From: Flavobacterium psychrophilum | Lineage (GTDB): Bacteria > Bacteroidota > Bacteroidia > Flavobacteriales > Flavobacteriaceae | Direction of reading: 5' to 3' | Assembly (NCBI GenBank): GCA_945860385.1 | Contig: CAMAQD010000005.1 | Coordinates: 62,001-126,000, forward strand | Length of the DNA: 64,000 bases | Part shown: in pieces, positions 25,695 through 34,920 of the stretch | Position numbering within the stretch: the first letter of the stretch is position 1 | Layout of the letters: every line of letters starts with the position of its first letter | The notes under the pieces: model-generated | Seen by the model: the letters and a program-made list of their open reading frames with translations, nothing else | Database searches by the model: none | What the model was told of the DNA's origin: nothing | Translations under genes and position numbers: made by a program

Positions 25695-26165
25695 ATGGAA
25701 ACCACTTACATCAAAACGGCTTTAGGAATTGCCAAAATAATAGGCGATGAAGAAGGTATTTCAGTTATTTCAGTATCCGATGAAGGCGAAATTTCAGATT
25801 CTATTCCAAAAGTTTTGCAAGAAGCCGTTTCGCAACTCAACGACTATTTCGAGGGAAAAGGAACTGATTTCACTTTCAAATTAAATCCATCTGGAACCGA
25901 ATTTCAACAAAAAGTTTGGAAAGGGTTACTAGAAATTCCTTTCGGAAAAACAATATCTTATATGGAACTATCCAAGAAATTGGGAGATGTCAAAGCCATT
26001 CGAGCCGTGGCTTCGGCCAATGGGAAAAATCCGCTTTGGATTGTAGTTCCTTGTCACAGAGTCATTGGAACCGATGGTTCCCTAACCGGTTATGCTGGCG
26101 GATTGTGGCGAAAAAAGTGGTTGCTTGAACACGAAAACCCTACAAATCAAGTTAGTTTATTTTAG
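25695..26165 (+). CDS. Methylated-DNA--protein-cysteine methyltransferase (Ogt/MGMT)
   Basis: This 156-residue suicide enzyme repairs O6-alkylguanine by moving the alkyl group to its own cysteine. The active-site PCHRVIGTDGSLTGYAGG is present at about residues 119-136, preceded by the DNA-binding helix-turn-helix segment FGKTISYMELSKKLG and VAVASANGKNP-like wording (AVASANGKNPLWIVVPCHRV). The length is typical for an Ogt lacking an Ada regulatory domain. It stands alone after a repeat-rich gap of about 200 bases. Confidence 0.96.
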   Translation: METTYIKTALGIAKIIGDEEGISVISVSDEGEISDSIPKVLQEAVSQLNDYFEGKGTDFTFKLNPSGTEFQQKVWKGLLEIPFGKTISYMELSKKLGDVKAIRAVASANGKNPLWIVVPCHRVIGTDGSLTGYAGGLWRKKWLLEHENPTNQVSLF

Positions 26166-26275
26166 GGAATGCAGAAATTGCACGAATTTTCATTGATTTA
26201 AATTTAATTGCAAACAAAATTTGACTAAATTTAGAACTTCAAAAGTTTTTGAAATTTGTATTTAAATAAATCTTT

Positions 26276-26989
26276 ATGATAGAAAAAATCAACCTCAACA
26301 ACATTCTGTTTCTTGACATCGAAACTGTTCCAGAAGTAGCTGATTTCAATTCTTTGGATGACGAAATGAAAGCACTTTGGGAACACAAAACCCAATACCA
26401 ACGCAAAGACGAATACACCGCAGAGGATTTTTATGAACGAGCCGGAATTTGGGCAGAGTTCGGAAAAATTGTCTGCATTTCTGTGGGTTATTTTACTATC
26501 AAAGGGGATATTCGAAATTTTAGAGTGACATCCTTTTTTGGAGAAGAAAAGAAAATTCTTTACGATTTTATCAATCTTTTGAACAATCATTTCAATCAAC
26601 CGCAACATGTTTTGTGTGGTCATAATGCCAAGGAATTCGACATTCCGTTTATTGCCCGCCGAATGATTATTAATAATATTGCCATTCCTAACAAGCTTAA
26701 TTTATTTGGAAAAAAACCATGGGAAATTCCGCATCTCGACACTTTAGAATTGTGGAAGTTTGGTGATTATAAACATTTTACTTCCTTGAAATTAATGTGT
26801 AAAGTGCTCGGAATTCCTTCCCCAAAAGGCGATATCGACGGCAGTCAAGTAGGTCACGTTTTTTATGTGGACAAGGACATTGACAGAATTGTGACCTATT
26901 GTGAAAAAGACACTATCGCCGTGGCGCAGATTTTCTTGCGTTTGCGACGGGAAGATTTGTTGATTGAAGAGGAAATTATTCACGTTTAA
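26276..26989 (+). CDS. Predicted 3'-5' exonuclease, PolB-exonuclease-like (RNase H fold)
   Basis: This 237-residue protein has the DEDD-type exonuclease motifs: FLDIETVPE (Exo I, about residues 14-22), GHNAKEFDIPFIARRM (Exo II, about 115-130) and YCEKDTIAVAQIFLR (Exo III, about 209-223, of the DEDDy type). It resembles a stand-alone family related to the proofreading domain of family B DNA polymerases, without a polymerase domain. It is cytoplasmic and probably trims DNA or RNA; the substrate is not known. It does not seem to share an operon with its neighbours, as the gaps are 110 and 71 bases. Confidence 0.88.
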   Translation: MIEKINLNNILFLDIETVPEVADFNSLDDEMKALWEHKTQYQRKDEYTAEDFYERAGIWAEFGKIVCISVGYFTIKGDIRNFRVTSFFGEEKKILYDFINLLNNHFNQPQHVLCGHNAKEFDIPFIARRMIINNIAIPNKLNLFGKKPWEIPHLDTLELWKFGDYKHFTSLKLMCKVLGIPSPKGDIDGSQVGHVFYVDKDIDRIVTYCEKDTIAVAQIFLRLRREDLLIEEEIIHV

Positions 26990-27060
26990 AATTCTTTATT
27001 GACATCGGAATTGCTATTTGAGATTGCAATTGATTTATTACATTTACAAAAAAACAGATT

Positions 27061-28500
27061 ATGGTATTGAGCAGATTTTGGTTGGTAATTTTTATTTCTT
27101 CAATTGTATTTGTGATTTTCAGCTTATTTTCTGGTAACAGTTATACAATTGACAATGTTTTAAACGGAAAAAAAGACGATCCTATTCTGATTTCTGAAAA
27201 ATATATGGATCAGATTCCTGCTTTTATAAAAGATAGCATCAATAAATCCGAAGACAAAACCTTTATTATCAACAGAGATACACTAAATGCCGACACTAGT
27301 TATGTGTATAAAAACAAAGTAGTGAAAATTTTTAGCGGTGTTCAAAAATCGGATGGTTTATTGCCCACTTGCAAAAGCACATTACTTGATTTAATTCTGC
27401 CCCTTATGGCTTATTTGGCTTTTTTCTGTGGCTTGATGGAGCTTTTAATTATTTCTGGAGCCTCTGGAAAATTGGCTAAAGTATTGAGTCCCGTTTTTGT
27501 AAAAGTGTTTCCAAGTATTCCCAAAAATCATCCCTCAATTTCCTATATGACCTTAAACTTTTCTGCCAATTTCTTAGGATTGGATTCAGCTGCGACACCT
27601 TTTGGATTAAAAGCTATGGAAAGTTTGCAAGAACTAAATCCCGACAAAGATCGAGCAAGTGATGCTCAAATTATGTTTATGTGTTTGCACGCTTCGGGGC
27701 TAACTTTAATAGCAACTTCCATCATTGGCTATCGTGCTGCTGCTAATGCCAGCAATCCTGCCGATGTGATGTTACCTTGTATAATAACTTCTTTTATTGG
27801 TACAATTGCAGCTTTTCTGATTGTTGGAATTAAACAAAAAATTAATTTCAAAAGCGCTTCTTTAGTTATCGGATTAATGGTCTTAATTGCTGCTATTGTT
27901 GGTTTGTTGATGTATGTAAATCATCTGGATTTAATTGGCAAAAACTATTTTACCTCCAATCTTTCGGCCTTAATATTGGTGGGAATTATTGTTTTTACTT
28001 TGATCTTTTCGTTTATCAAAGAGAAAAAATTCACAGAAGCCAATACGACTGTTTATGAAACCTTTGTGACAGGCGCCAATAATGGAGTGAAAACCGGAGT
28101 GACCATTTTTCCTTATGTTTTGGGAATGTTGGTGGCCATTTCTTTATTCAGAAACAGTGGTTTGTTTGAAATTATTAGCAATTGGATTGCTTTTGCTTTT
28201 TCGAATATGGGAGTAAGCAAAGAAATCACGGATGCTTTACCAGTAGCCATGCTACGACCTTTCAGTTCTGCGGGATCAAGAGGATTTTTGATAGATTCAA
28301 TGAATACTTTTGGCGCCGATTCCATGACAGGAAGGTTAAGCAGTATTTTTCAATGTAGCGCGGAAAGTACTTTTTATGTGATTGCGGTTTACTTTGGTTC
28401 TGTTAATATAAAAAACACCAGATATGCTTTGGGAACGATGCTTATAGTTGACTTGATTTGTGTGATCACAGCAATTTTTGTGGCGAGTTGGTTTTTTTAG
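27061..28500 (+). CDS. Nucleoside-recognition (Gate) domain membrane protein, SpmA-SpmB-like fusion
   Basis: This 479-residue integral membrane protein has about ten predicted helices. Two Gate-type halves are seen: an N-terminal one with LILPLMAYLAFFCGLMELL and NFSANFLGLDSAATPFGLKAM (about 115-200) and a C-terminal one with NGVKTGVTIFPYVLGMLVAI and LRPFSSAGSRGFLIDSM (about 345-430). This is the architecture of SpmA and SpmB, the spore maturation proteins, fused into one chain, a form common in non-spore-forming Bacteroidota. It is presumably a transporter or channel; the substrate is unknown. The extended polar loop at 35-105 lies after the first helix. Confidence 0.88.
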   Translation: MVLSRFWLVIFISSIVFVIFSLFSGNSYTIDNVLNGKKDDPILISEKYMDQIPAFIKDSINKSEDKTFIINRDTLNADTSYVYKNKVVKIFSGVQKSDGLLPTCKSTLLDLILPLMAYLAFFCGLMELLIISGASGKLAKVLSPVFVKVFPSIPKNHPSISYMTLNFSANFLGLDSAATPFGLKAMESLQELNPDKDRASDAQIMFMCLHASGLTLIATSIIGYRAAANASNPADVMLPCIITSFIGTIAAFLIVGIKQKINFKSASLVIGLMVLIAAIVGLLMYVNHLDLIGKNYFTSNLSALILVGIIVFTLIFSFIKEKKFTEANTTVYETFVTGANNGVKTGVTIFPYVLGMLVAISLFRNSGLFEIISNWIAFAFSNMGVSKEITDALPVAMLRPFSSAGSRGFLIDSMNTFGADSMTGRLSSIFQCSAESTFYVIAVYFGSVNIKNTRYALGTMLIVDLICVITAIFVASWFF

Positions 28501-28512
28501 AACTAAAAATTT

Positions 28513-28683
28513 ATGAGTCGTTTATTCAGAAAGTTAATTTTTTTGTGGGTTGGTAACATTTCTATGTGGTTTTATTATGGAGGTAATAAGAAGATGGAAG
28601 ATGTTGCCAAAGACGATAATGAGATTCTAGGAATAGTGGTAACATTAATTTTGGGGTTTCTAATTTATTTTTCTTTTAAATAA
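28513..28683 (+). CDS. Small membrane protein (56 aa)
   Basis: A 56-codon frame starts at ATG 28513, 12 bases after the stop of the Gate-domain gene. It encodes a basic N-terminus (MSRLFRK), a hydrophobic aromatic segment (about 8-24), a short polar middle with KKMEDVAKDDNE and a C-terminal hydrophobic helix (about 37-55) ending in FSFK. I do not recognise a family. The balanced positive-in topology and close spacing support a real gene translated with its upstream neighbour. It could be a partner of the transporter-like protein, but this is only inferred. Confidence 0.6.
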   Translation: MSRLFRKLIFLWVGNISMWFYYGGNKKMEDVAKDDNEILGIVVTLILGFLIYFSFK

Positions 28684-28743
28684 TTTATAACAATTCTAAA
28701 ACAGAAGGTGAGATAAATCAGGTTTTGTTCCTTCTACAATTCT

Positions 28744-28751
28744 TATATTTG
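28744..28751 (+). promoter_or_regulatory. Putative fumarase promoter -7 box (TATATTTG)
   Basis: The box lies 21 bases before the fumarase ATG. A TTTG at 28724-28727 is 16 bases upstream, slightly short of the usual spacing. Confidence 0.45.
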
Positions 28752-28772
28752 AAGTTCTAAAAAAAACTCACT

Positions 28773-30374
28773 ATGGACTTTATATACCAGGATCCTTATC
28801 CAATTTTAAAAGACGATACCCAATATCGTAAAATCACTTCCGATTTTGTAAAAACAGAAAAATTAGGCGATAGAGAAATCTTGACCGTAGACCCAAAAGG
28901 TTTGGAATTGTTGGCTCAAGAAGCCTTGAAAGACGTTTCTTTTATGTTGAGAACTGCTCATCTAGAAAAGCTAAGAGCCATTCTTGACGATCCCGAAGCG
29001 ACAGACAACGACCGTTTTGTGGCTTACAATTTGTTGCAAAATGCAGTTGTGGCTATCGAAGGTGAATTGCCTTCTTGTCAAGACACCGGAACGGCGATTG
29101 TAATGGCCAAAAAAGGTGAAAATGTATATACGGGAGTCGATGATGCCGAATGGCTTTCAAAAGGTATTTTCAATACTTATCAAGAAAGAAATCTTCGGTA
29201 TTCCCAAATTGTACCCATCAGTATGTTCGAAGAAAAAAACTCAGGTTCGAATCTTCCGGCGCAGATTGATATTTATGCCAAAAAAGGAGCTACTTATGAG
29301 TTCTTGTTTTTAGCAAAAGGCGGTGGCTCTGCCAATAAAACCTATTTGTACCAACAAACGAAATCGCTATTGAATGAAAAATCAATGGACGCTTTTATTC
29401 GTGCTAAAATTATGGACTTGGGAACTTCAGCTTGTCCACCGTATCACCTGGCTTTAGTGATTGGAGGAACTTCAGCGGAAGCTAATTTGGCTACGGTTAA
29501 AAAAGCATCAGCGGGATATTTCGACCATTTGCCAACATCAGGAAATATGGCTGGTCAGGCTTTCCGTGATTTAGAATGTGAGAAAAGAGTTCAGCTAATC
29601 TGTCAACAAAGTGCTATTGGAGCACAATTTGGCGGTAAATATTTTACCCACGATGTCCGTGTAATTCGTTTGCCACGTCACGCGGCTTCTTGTCCGGTTG
29701 GATTGGGAGTCTCCTGTTCGGCTGATAGAAATATAAAAGGAAAAATTACCAAAGACGGTATTTTTGTAGAGCAATTGGAAGTAAATCCAAAACGTTTGTT
29801 GCCAGAAACAGCACCACATTTGGAGCCTGCTGTCGAAATTGATTTGAACCAACCAATGGCTGAAATTCTTAAAAAATTGTCACAATACCCAATCAAAACG
29901 CGTTTGAAACTAAACGGAACTTTGATTGTAGCCCGAGATATTGCCCACGCTAAAATCAAGGAATTATTGGATGCCGGTAAACCAATGCCGGAATACTTCA
30001 AAAATCACCCAATCTATTATGCAGGACCTGCAAAAACACCGGAAGGAATGGCTTCGGGGAGTTTTGGACCGACAACGGCAGGTAGAATGGATGTTTACGT
30101 AGAGGAATTCCAAAAAAATGGCGGAAGTATGGTAATGCTTGCCAAAGGAAACAGAACCAAAGAAGTAAAAGACGCTTGTCAAAAATATGGTGGATTCTAT
30201 TTGGGTTCCATTGGAGGGCCAGCAGCTATTTTGGCAAAAGAAAATATCCTTTCAGTCGAGATTGTTGATTTTGAAGAATTAGGAATGGAAGCTGTTCGTA
30301 AAATTACTATTAAAGATTTTCCGGCTTTTATTATCACGGATGATAAAGGAAATGATTTCTTTGAGAATTTGTAA
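28773..30374 (+). CDS. Class I fumarate hydratase (iron-sulfur, FumA/FumB-like)
   Basis: This 533-residue enzyme hydrates fumarate to malate in the citric acid cycle. It is the long single-chain class I type with a [4Fe-4S] cluster. Candidate cluster ligands are the cysteines in [10 protein letters not shown] (about residue 101), [10 protein letters not shown] (about 270-280) and [13 protein letters not shown]. The C-terminal half contains the beta-domain segment with [24 protein letters not shown] and [12 protein letters not shown], where fumarases of this class carry substrate-binding residues. The enzyme should be oxygen-sensitive. A strong terminator follows at 30434. Confidence 0.95.
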   Translation: MDFIYQDPYPILKDDTQYRKITSDFVKTEKLGDREILTVDPKGLELLAQEALKDVSFMLRTAHLEKLRAILDDPEATDNDRFVAYNLLQNAVVAIEGELPSCQDTGTAIVMAKKGENVYTGVDDAEWLSKGIFNTYQERNLRYSQIVPISMFEEKNSGSNLPAQIDIYAKKGATYEFLFLAKGGGSANKTYLYQQTKSLLNEKSMDAFIRAKIMDLGTSACPPYHLALVIGGTSAEANLATVKKASAGYFDHLPTSGNMAGQAFRDLECEKRVQLICQQSAIGAQFGGKYFTHDVRVIRLPRHAASCPVGLGVSCSADRNIKGKITKDGIFVEQLEVNPKRLLPETAPHLEPAVEIDLNQPMAEILKKLSQYPIKTRLKLNGTLIVARDIAHAKIKELLDAGKPMPEYFKNHPIYYAGPAKTPEGMASGSFGPTTAGRMDVYVEEFQKNGGSMVMLAKGNRTKEVKDACQKYGGFYLGSIGGPAAILAKENILSVEIVDFEELGMEAVRKITIKDFPAFIITDDKGNDFFENL

Positions 30375-30395
30375 AGTTTAACAGAAAAGAACGCA

Positions 30396-30424
30396 TTGTC
30401 TTTTCGCAAAGTTCGCAAAGTTTT
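30396..30424. repeat. Degenerate CTTTGCG-type intergenic repeat (copy c, inverted)
   Basis: The segment contains TTTTCGCAAAGTTCGCAAAG, which is the reverse complement of CTTTGCGAACTTTGCGAA, the same unit as at 25628-25676. It is located between fumarase and its terminator. Confidence 0.55.
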
Positions 30425-30433
30425 ATAATAACT

Positions 30434-30462
30434 AAACCGCCTTAATTGGGCGGTTTTTGTTT
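30434..30462 (+). terminator. Terminator hairpin after fumarase
   Basis: A perfect 8-bp GC-rich stem (AAACCGCC at 30434-30441 with GGCGGTTT at 30449-30456) with a 7-base loop is followed by a T-rich run. It is among the strongest intrinsic terminators in the window. Confidence 0.9.
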
Positions 30463-30546
30463 TTTGAGATCTCTTTCAGAAAGCTTTATGGCAGTTTTTG
30501 AGTAGTTTTAGCCTTTCAAAGGCTTCAAGCTTTCGAGGTGATAATT

Positions 30547-31203
30547 CTAATTTTTCAAATCTTTAATTACTTTAAAAGCCACATCTACTTCATCTTCGCT
30601 AACCAAAATAGTAAATTCGTTTGAAGTTGAAATTACTTCGTTAATGATGATTCCTTCCCAAGCCAAACGCTGGAAAATGAAATAATAAATACCAGGAACC
30701 ACTATGTTTTCTTTGGGTAATTTTACCGTAATCGAAGCCAGGTTTTCCAGTTTTTGAATTAATTTTTCGTTTACAAAATGCTTGTCAACAAGATGATTGA
30801 CGCTATTGCTAACTACAATATTGGTTTCATTTACACCTCTTGATGATGTATAAAATATATCTGAAAAACTGTTGATGTCGGTAATTAAATCGGCCTGTTT
30901 GTTCAAGACAGTGTCCGAAGCTGCAAAAGTATAATCCGTCAATGAGGAGCGAACCGTGATTTCGCCAATGTTTTTTATAACCTTATTAATTTTGTGATTG
31001 AGCCTAAAATCCAATTCTTCGGTGAGTCTTTTCAGCGCCATTACAACTGCACCTTGTTTGACTTCTTTGCCAAATTCAGACTCCAATTCGACCATAATAT
31101 TTCTGGACAATGAAGTCAAATTGATGATGCCTAGAGATAAAGCATTCAACAAAAATGGCTTTGTTTTGATGTAATTTTCTACAATAGAAGAAACAGTTTT
31201 CAT
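30547..31203 (-). CDS. ACT-domain regulatory-like protein (aspartokinase-type ACT)
   Basis: The 218-residue protein has a C-terminal pair of ACT-like repeats (about 85-150 and 155-218), best seen in VPGIYYFIFQRLAWEGIIINEV and FTILVSEDEVDVAFKVIKDL, as in the regulatory part of aspartate kinase. No kinase domain is present. The N-terminal 70 residues form a helical domain with ALSLGIINLTSLSRNIM and a later VVMALKRL, a pattern I associate with winged-helix ACT proteins that are common in archaea. It may sense an amino acid and regulate genes; target and ligand are unknown. It is monocistronic with a full promoter at 31304-31335. Confidence 0.75.
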   Translation of the reverse strand: MKTVSSIVENYIKTKPFLLNALSLGIINLTSLSRNIMVELESEFGKEVKQGAVVMALKRLTEELDFRLNHKINKVIKNIGEITVRSSLTDYTFAASDTVLNKQADLITDINSFSDIFYTSSRGVNETNIVVSNSVNHLVDKHFVNEKLIQKLENLASITVKLPKENIVVPGIYYFIFQRLAWEGIIINEVISTSNEFTILVSEDEVDVAFKVIKDLKN

Positions 31204-31303
31204 TTTTTAGTTGTGTTAATTTTTAAGGAAATCACCGTTTTAATTAGGAAGATTTAAAATATTAAAGCTGTAATTCCTTAGATTGTTGTTTGTAAACCGT
31301 TTG

Positions 31304-31335
31304 CAAATATAAATAAAAAAACAATTTGTTACAAA
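31304..31335 (-). promoter_or_regulatory. Putative promoter of the ACT gene (TTTG, 20 bases, TATATTTG on minus strand)
   Basis: On the minus strand a TTTG (31335-31332) and a TATATTTG box (31311-31304) are separated by 20 bases, which is a good fit to the Bacteroidota consensus. The leader to the ATG at 31203 is about 95 bases. Confidence 0.65.
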
Positions 31336-31355
31336 TCAAACAATAATAAATTTGG

Positions 31356-31715
31356 TTAAAAATGATAAAATGCATCAACTAGGTGTTCGATGACTAAAGA
31401 TTTGCCTTCTTTGTGAACCGCAATAATATCAAAGCGCACCTCTATATCCAAATCATTTTTCACAACATACTCGTTTACGGCTTTAACCAAAAGCTGAATT
31501 TTCTTTGGTTTTACAAAGTCTTGAGGCAAACCAAAATCGAGTGAGGAGCGGGTTTTTACTTCAATAATGGCGAGAGTATTTTCTTTTTTGGCAATAATGT
31601 CGACTTCGGCTTTCTGGAAAGTCCAGTTCGTTTCCAGAATTTCATAACCGTTTTTCTGAAGGAATTCAACCGCCATTTCTTCTCCTAATTTTCCTAAATC
31701 GTTGTGTTCGGCCAT
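31356..31715 (-). CDS. YraN family protein (UPF0102, PD-(D/E)xK nuclease fold)
   Basis: This 119-residue protein matches the YraN family, in which a restriction-endonuclease-like fold is predicted. The N-terminal GKLGEEMAVEFLQKNGYEIL is characteristic. The catalytic-type residues are present in AEVDIIAKKENTLAIIEVKTRSS (Asp at about residue 38 and E-x-K at about 51-53). Function in the cell is uncertain; a role in DNA processing or recombination has been suggested for this family. The gene is preceded by degenerate AGTTAGAAG repeats (31716-31745) and may be transcribed from the LD-carboxypeptidase side. Confidence 0.93.
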   Translation of the reverse strand: MAEHNDLGKLGEEMAVEFLQKNGYEILETNWTFQKAEVDIIAKKENTLAIIEVKTRSSLDFGLPQDFVKPKKIQLLVKAVNEYVVKNDLDIEVRFDIIAVHKEGKSLVIEHLVDAFYHF

Positions 31716-31771
31716 TTTAAAGTTAGAAGTTTCAAGTTAGAAGCAGGAATCGTAAAGTTTGAAATTATTGG

Positions 31772-32773
31772 TTATTCAAATATTAGTTTTGAGGTTGTTG
31801 TGTTTAATTCCAATGAAACTTGTTTGCCAAAAATTAAGGCTCGGTTGTCTCGAAAATGACCTGCAGGAAAATTATAAAGCACAGGAAACGAATATTCTTC
31901 GGTCACATCTTCGATAATTTGGTTGGCATTTTTCCCCCAAGGAATGTCGTTGTCTTTCATTTTGCTCATAGTGCCAACGATTAAACCATTTAAATCCTCA
32001 AAGCAACCGCAACGTTTCAGGCTCATCATCATTCGGTCGATGTGGTACAAATATTCGTCTAAGTCTTCGATGAAAAGTATTTTTCCTTTGCAATCTATTT
32101 GTGCATTGGAACCCATAAGGCTGTATAAAATGGATAAATTCCCGCCCACAATTTCACCTTTGGCATTGCCAAGTCGGTTTGCAGCATCAAAGGGAATTTC
32201 ATAATTCAGGCTTTCGCCAAAAAGGGATTGCCGCAAACTTTCTATCGATTCTGTGCTAGCTTTTCCAACTGTTATTGGCATTGCTCCGTGAATAGTGGCA
32301 ATATTTAAGTTGTTTATATAACTGTGAATTACGGTCACGTCGCTGAAGCCAACAATCCATTTTGGACTTTTTTTGAATTTTGTAAAATCTAATAAATCAA
32401 TCATTCGAACCGTGCCATAACCACCACGCACACACCAAATGGCTTTGATATTTGGATTGTCTAATTGTTGCTGAAAATCCGCCGCTCGCTCCGCATCAGT
32501 TCCTGCCAATTGATTGTTGTCTAATCCAATAGTTTTACCAATTAGAACTTCAAGTCCCCAACTGTGCAATAAATCTATAGCCGGTTTCAAGTTATCGTCG
32601 ATGTTTTTGCGAGCTGTACATACAATCGCTATTGTGTCTCCTTTTTGTAAACTTGGTGGAATTTTCATTGGTATTTGGGCTTGAATGTTGGAAAATGAAA
32701 AAACAAAAATAAGTATAAGAAGTCTATAAAAAACAGCGTTACCATTTATAAACAAAAATTGAATAGTACGCAT
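31772..32773 (-). CDS. LD-carboxypeptidase (S66 family) with signal peptide
   Basis: S66 LD-carboxypeptidases remove the terminal D-Ala from peptidoglycan tetrapeptides during recycling. The core of the 333-residue protein shows KGDTIAIVCTARK, AIWCVRGGYGT (nucleophile Ser is usually nearby; here the motif reads RGGYGTVRM), IVGFSDVTVIHS, IVGGNLSILYSLMG and ILFIEDLDE. The first ~33 residues add a hydrophobic helix (LLILIFVFSFSNIQAQ) that looks like a signal peptide, whereas relatives are often cytosolic. An in-frame ATG near residue 36 (MKIPPSLQKGD) gives the cytosolic length. A -7 box at 32833-32826 supports the long form. Confidence 0.88.
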   Translation of the reverse strand: MRTIQFLFINGNAVFYRLLILIFVFSFSNIQAQIPMKIPPSLQKGDTIAIVCTARKNIDDNLKPAIDLLHSWGLEVLIGKTIGLDNNQLAGTDAERAADFQQQLDNPNIKAIWCVRGGYGTVRMIDLLDFTKFKKSPKWIVGFSDVTVIHSYINNLNIATIHGAMPITVGKASTESIESLRQSLFGESLNYEIPFDAANRLGNAKGEIVGGNLSILYSLMGSNAQIDCKGKILFIEDLDEYLYHIDRMMMSLKRCGCFEDLNGLIVGTMSKMKDNDIPWGKNANQIIEDVTEEYSFPVLYNFPAGHFRDNRALIFGKQVSLELNTTTSKLIFE

Positions 32774-32825
32774 ATTTATAAAATGTAAATTATTTTATTC
32801 TTTATTTTTCATGATGAATCTAATA

Positions 32826-32833
32826 CAAATATA
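32826..32833 (-). promoter_or_regulatory. Putative -7 box of the LD-carboxypeptidase (TATATTTG on minus strand)
   Basis: This TAnnTTTG match lies 52 bases before the ATG at 32773, in the short gap after the secreted nuclease gene, indicating that the two are separate units. Confidence 0.45.
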
Positions 32834-32853
32834 TTTTTTTATTGTGAAGTAGC

Positions 32854-34818
32854 TTATTCTACCAAGATTTTTTTAACAATGAATTGTTCGCCCGAATTGA
32901 TTTTGGCAAAATAGATTCCGGTAGGAAAATCAATGTTCAATTTGGTTTCGCCAATGAATTTTTGCTCCAATATTTTTGCTCCAATTGTATTGTATATTTC
33001 GATAGTTGCTTTCTCATTCAAACCAGAAATCGTAATTGATTTATGAGCAGGATTGGGATAAAGGTTTATTTTTAAATTGGCAAAATCATTGGTTGATAAA
33101 TTGAAATGCCAGATTTGACCAGCTTTGGCACCCCAAATATAATTAGCCAAATCGGGATAATCAATAAATGGATTTCTGTTGACTTGCCAAGTGTAAATAT
33201 AATTATTTCGATTCATTTCAAAATCATCTGATTGGTCTAAAGTGTTCCAAGTCAACAAAGAAGCCAAATCGCCTAATTGACCCACGGTAGTGTCAGCAAT
33301 ATCACCATCTACAACACTTAGCGCATTGTATCGAACTGCCATATAAAAAACGGAACGAGCTACGTCGCCTTTCCACGAACCCATAGTTCCGATAGGTCCG
33401 TTGTAGCCTGTTAATCCATAATCGTTATTACTTCGCAAACTGTTTTCGGCTCCGTCTTCGGCACGAAGGTGGTGCGCATCCGCGTGACCAGCAAGAATAT
33501 CATCGGCATTGGTTGGCAACCAAACGTTTATTCCATCTGGAATACTTAGAGTTCCATCAGTATAGCCGCCACGTGATTGTGGATAAATGTGTTCGCGATT
33601 CCATTTTCCGGTATTGATTCCTGTATCCTGAAATTCTAGTTTGGAACGCGATTTTTCGACATACATCAGCCAAACTTCGTTGCTGTTCAAAGGGTTTTGA
33701 TCTGCAGTTTTTAGAATGTCGATGATATCGCCATAATTGTGGGCATGAACTACGGCTGGATTGGCAATAATATCCTGAACGGCTTGTTTTAAGGCAGTTC
33801 CGGAAAGGCCTTCGAGAGTAGCATAATAGCCCGTAGGAGCGGTGCTGGAAACAATGCCGTAAGTTGGGTTTAAAGGAGTTCCAAAAGGAGCTACAGTAAA
33901 ATCGTTGTCAATAATTCGTATTTCGATATTGTCATTAAGTCGCTTGTATTGAACTGGAATTGCGCCAATTTTTATTTTTAAAGTTTCATCTCCTTCATTC
34001 AAAACATCGTCCGTAAGAAAAATAGTTGTTGTAAAACTGTTGGAACCCGAAGGAATAAATACGGTGGTAATACCAGTAAAATCTGCAGTAGTAAACGAAG
34101 AATTATTTAAAGTGAAAGTGAAAGTCAAATCACTGCTTACATTAGTTTGCGTGGTGAATGTTAAAGGAAAACTATCTCCTTCATTTTTGTCGGCGGTGTT
34201 GGTTGTAATTGTAATTCCGTTAAAGATGATGCCACTTCCATCATTGTTGGCGCCAGGAGTTGGGTTTTTAGTTTCGTAAGTTCCGTCGTTTTTTCTCTGA
34301 ACGGATTGTGTGGTTTGAAGATTGTTTTGCCCTTCGTCGTACTGCACAGTAACTCCCAATAAATTCATTAAAGCTGTAGCATCGGCATCTTTGGTGTCGT
34401 ACATCAGTGCATTGATGAGATTCGTGGATGTTGCCAATGTGAATTCAGGGAAATCGGATGCGTTTCCTAAATAAATTGCAATGCCATCGGCACCATTTTG
34501 GATAATATTATCTGCTACTATTTTGTCAGGAGCTGGAGAAATTAGTGCATTTCCAATGAGAATTATTCCGTTGGCATCTGTTGTCAATCCGTCTAAATCT
34601 AAGGTGTAATAACTTTGATTTGCTGTTGTAGAGGTGGCATTTCCGTTGAATAAAACCAATACATAACCGTCCAAGGGAAAATATGGAACTGTCGATTTTA
34701 ATTCGATAAATTCTCTATCGTCAGTACTTGGGGTATCGGAATCGATTTCGTTGATGACGATTTGAGCGGAGACAGTATAGCTAAAAATAAAAAGAAGTAG
34801 GACGAAGATATTTTTCAT
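32854..34818 (-). CDS. Secreted endonuclease I with lamin-tail and T9SS sorting domains
   Basis: This 654-residue multidomain protein begins with a signal peptide (YTVSAQ near residue 18). It contains an N-terminal lamin-tail-like domain (about 20-135, IVINEIDSDTPSTDDREFIEL), a middle Calx-beta-like segment (about 205-315, with FPLTFTTQTNV and DDVLNEGDETLKI), an endonuclease I domain (about 340-560, with the DNase motifs WNREHIYPQSRGG and ADDILAGHADAHHLRAED) and a C-terminal T9SS type A sorting domain (about 575-654, LYPNPAHKSITISG). It should be exported across the outer membrane and degrade extracellular DNA or RNA. It leads a locus that includes a TonB receptor. Confidence 0.93.
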   Translation of the reverse strand: MKNIFVLLLFIFSYTVSAQIVINEIDSDTPSTDDREFIELKSTVPYFPLDGYVLVLFNGNATSTTANQSYYTLDLDGLTTDANGIILIGNALISPAPDKIVADNIIQNGADGIAIYLGNASDFPEFTLATSTNLINALMYDTKDADATALMNLLGVTVQYDEGQNNLQTTQSVQRKNDGTYETKNPTPGANNDGSGIIFNGITITTNTADKNEGDSFPLTFTTQTNVSSDLTFTFTLNNSSFTTADFTGITTVFIPSGSNSFTTTIFLTDDVLNEGDETLKIKIGAIPVQYKRLNDNIEIRIIDNDFTVAPFGTPLNPTYGIVSSTAPTGYYATLEGLSGTALKQAVQDIIANPAVVHAHNYGDIIDILKTADQNPLNSNEVWLMYVEKSRSKLEFQDTGINTGKWNREHIYPQSRGGYTDGTLSIPDGINVWLPTNADDILAGHADAHHLRAEDGAENSLRSNNDYGLTGYNGPIGTMGSWKGDVARSVFYMAVRYNALSVVDGDIADTTVGQLGDLASLLTWNTLDQSDDFEMNRNNYIYTWQVNRNPFIDYPDLANYIWGAKAGQIWHFNLSTNDFANLKINLYPNPAHKSITISGLNEKATIEIYNTIGAKILEQKFIGETKLNIDFPTGIYFAKINSGEQFIVKKILVE

Positions 34819-34841
34819 TGGAATAGTTTAGTTAAAGATTA

Positions 34842-34849
34842 CAAATTTA
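34842..34849 (-). promoter_or_regulatory. Putative -7 box of the secreted nuclease (TAAATTTG on minus strand)
   Basis: This match to TAnnTTTG lies 23 bases before the ATG at 34818, giving a short leader, and it lies downstream of the terminator that closes the TonB-receptor operon. Confidence 0.5.
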
Positions 34850-34920
34850 GGGATTAAATGAGTTTGTTATTGTTATGCTTTCTTAATTTTTTAGGTTGTT
34901 TTTCCGTAAAGAAGTATAAT

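Noticed and set aside
30510..30524. Perfect palindrome AGCCTTTCAAAGGCT between the fumarase terminator and the ACT gene
   Set aside because: There is no T-run on either side and it is not near a start, so I could not assign any role.
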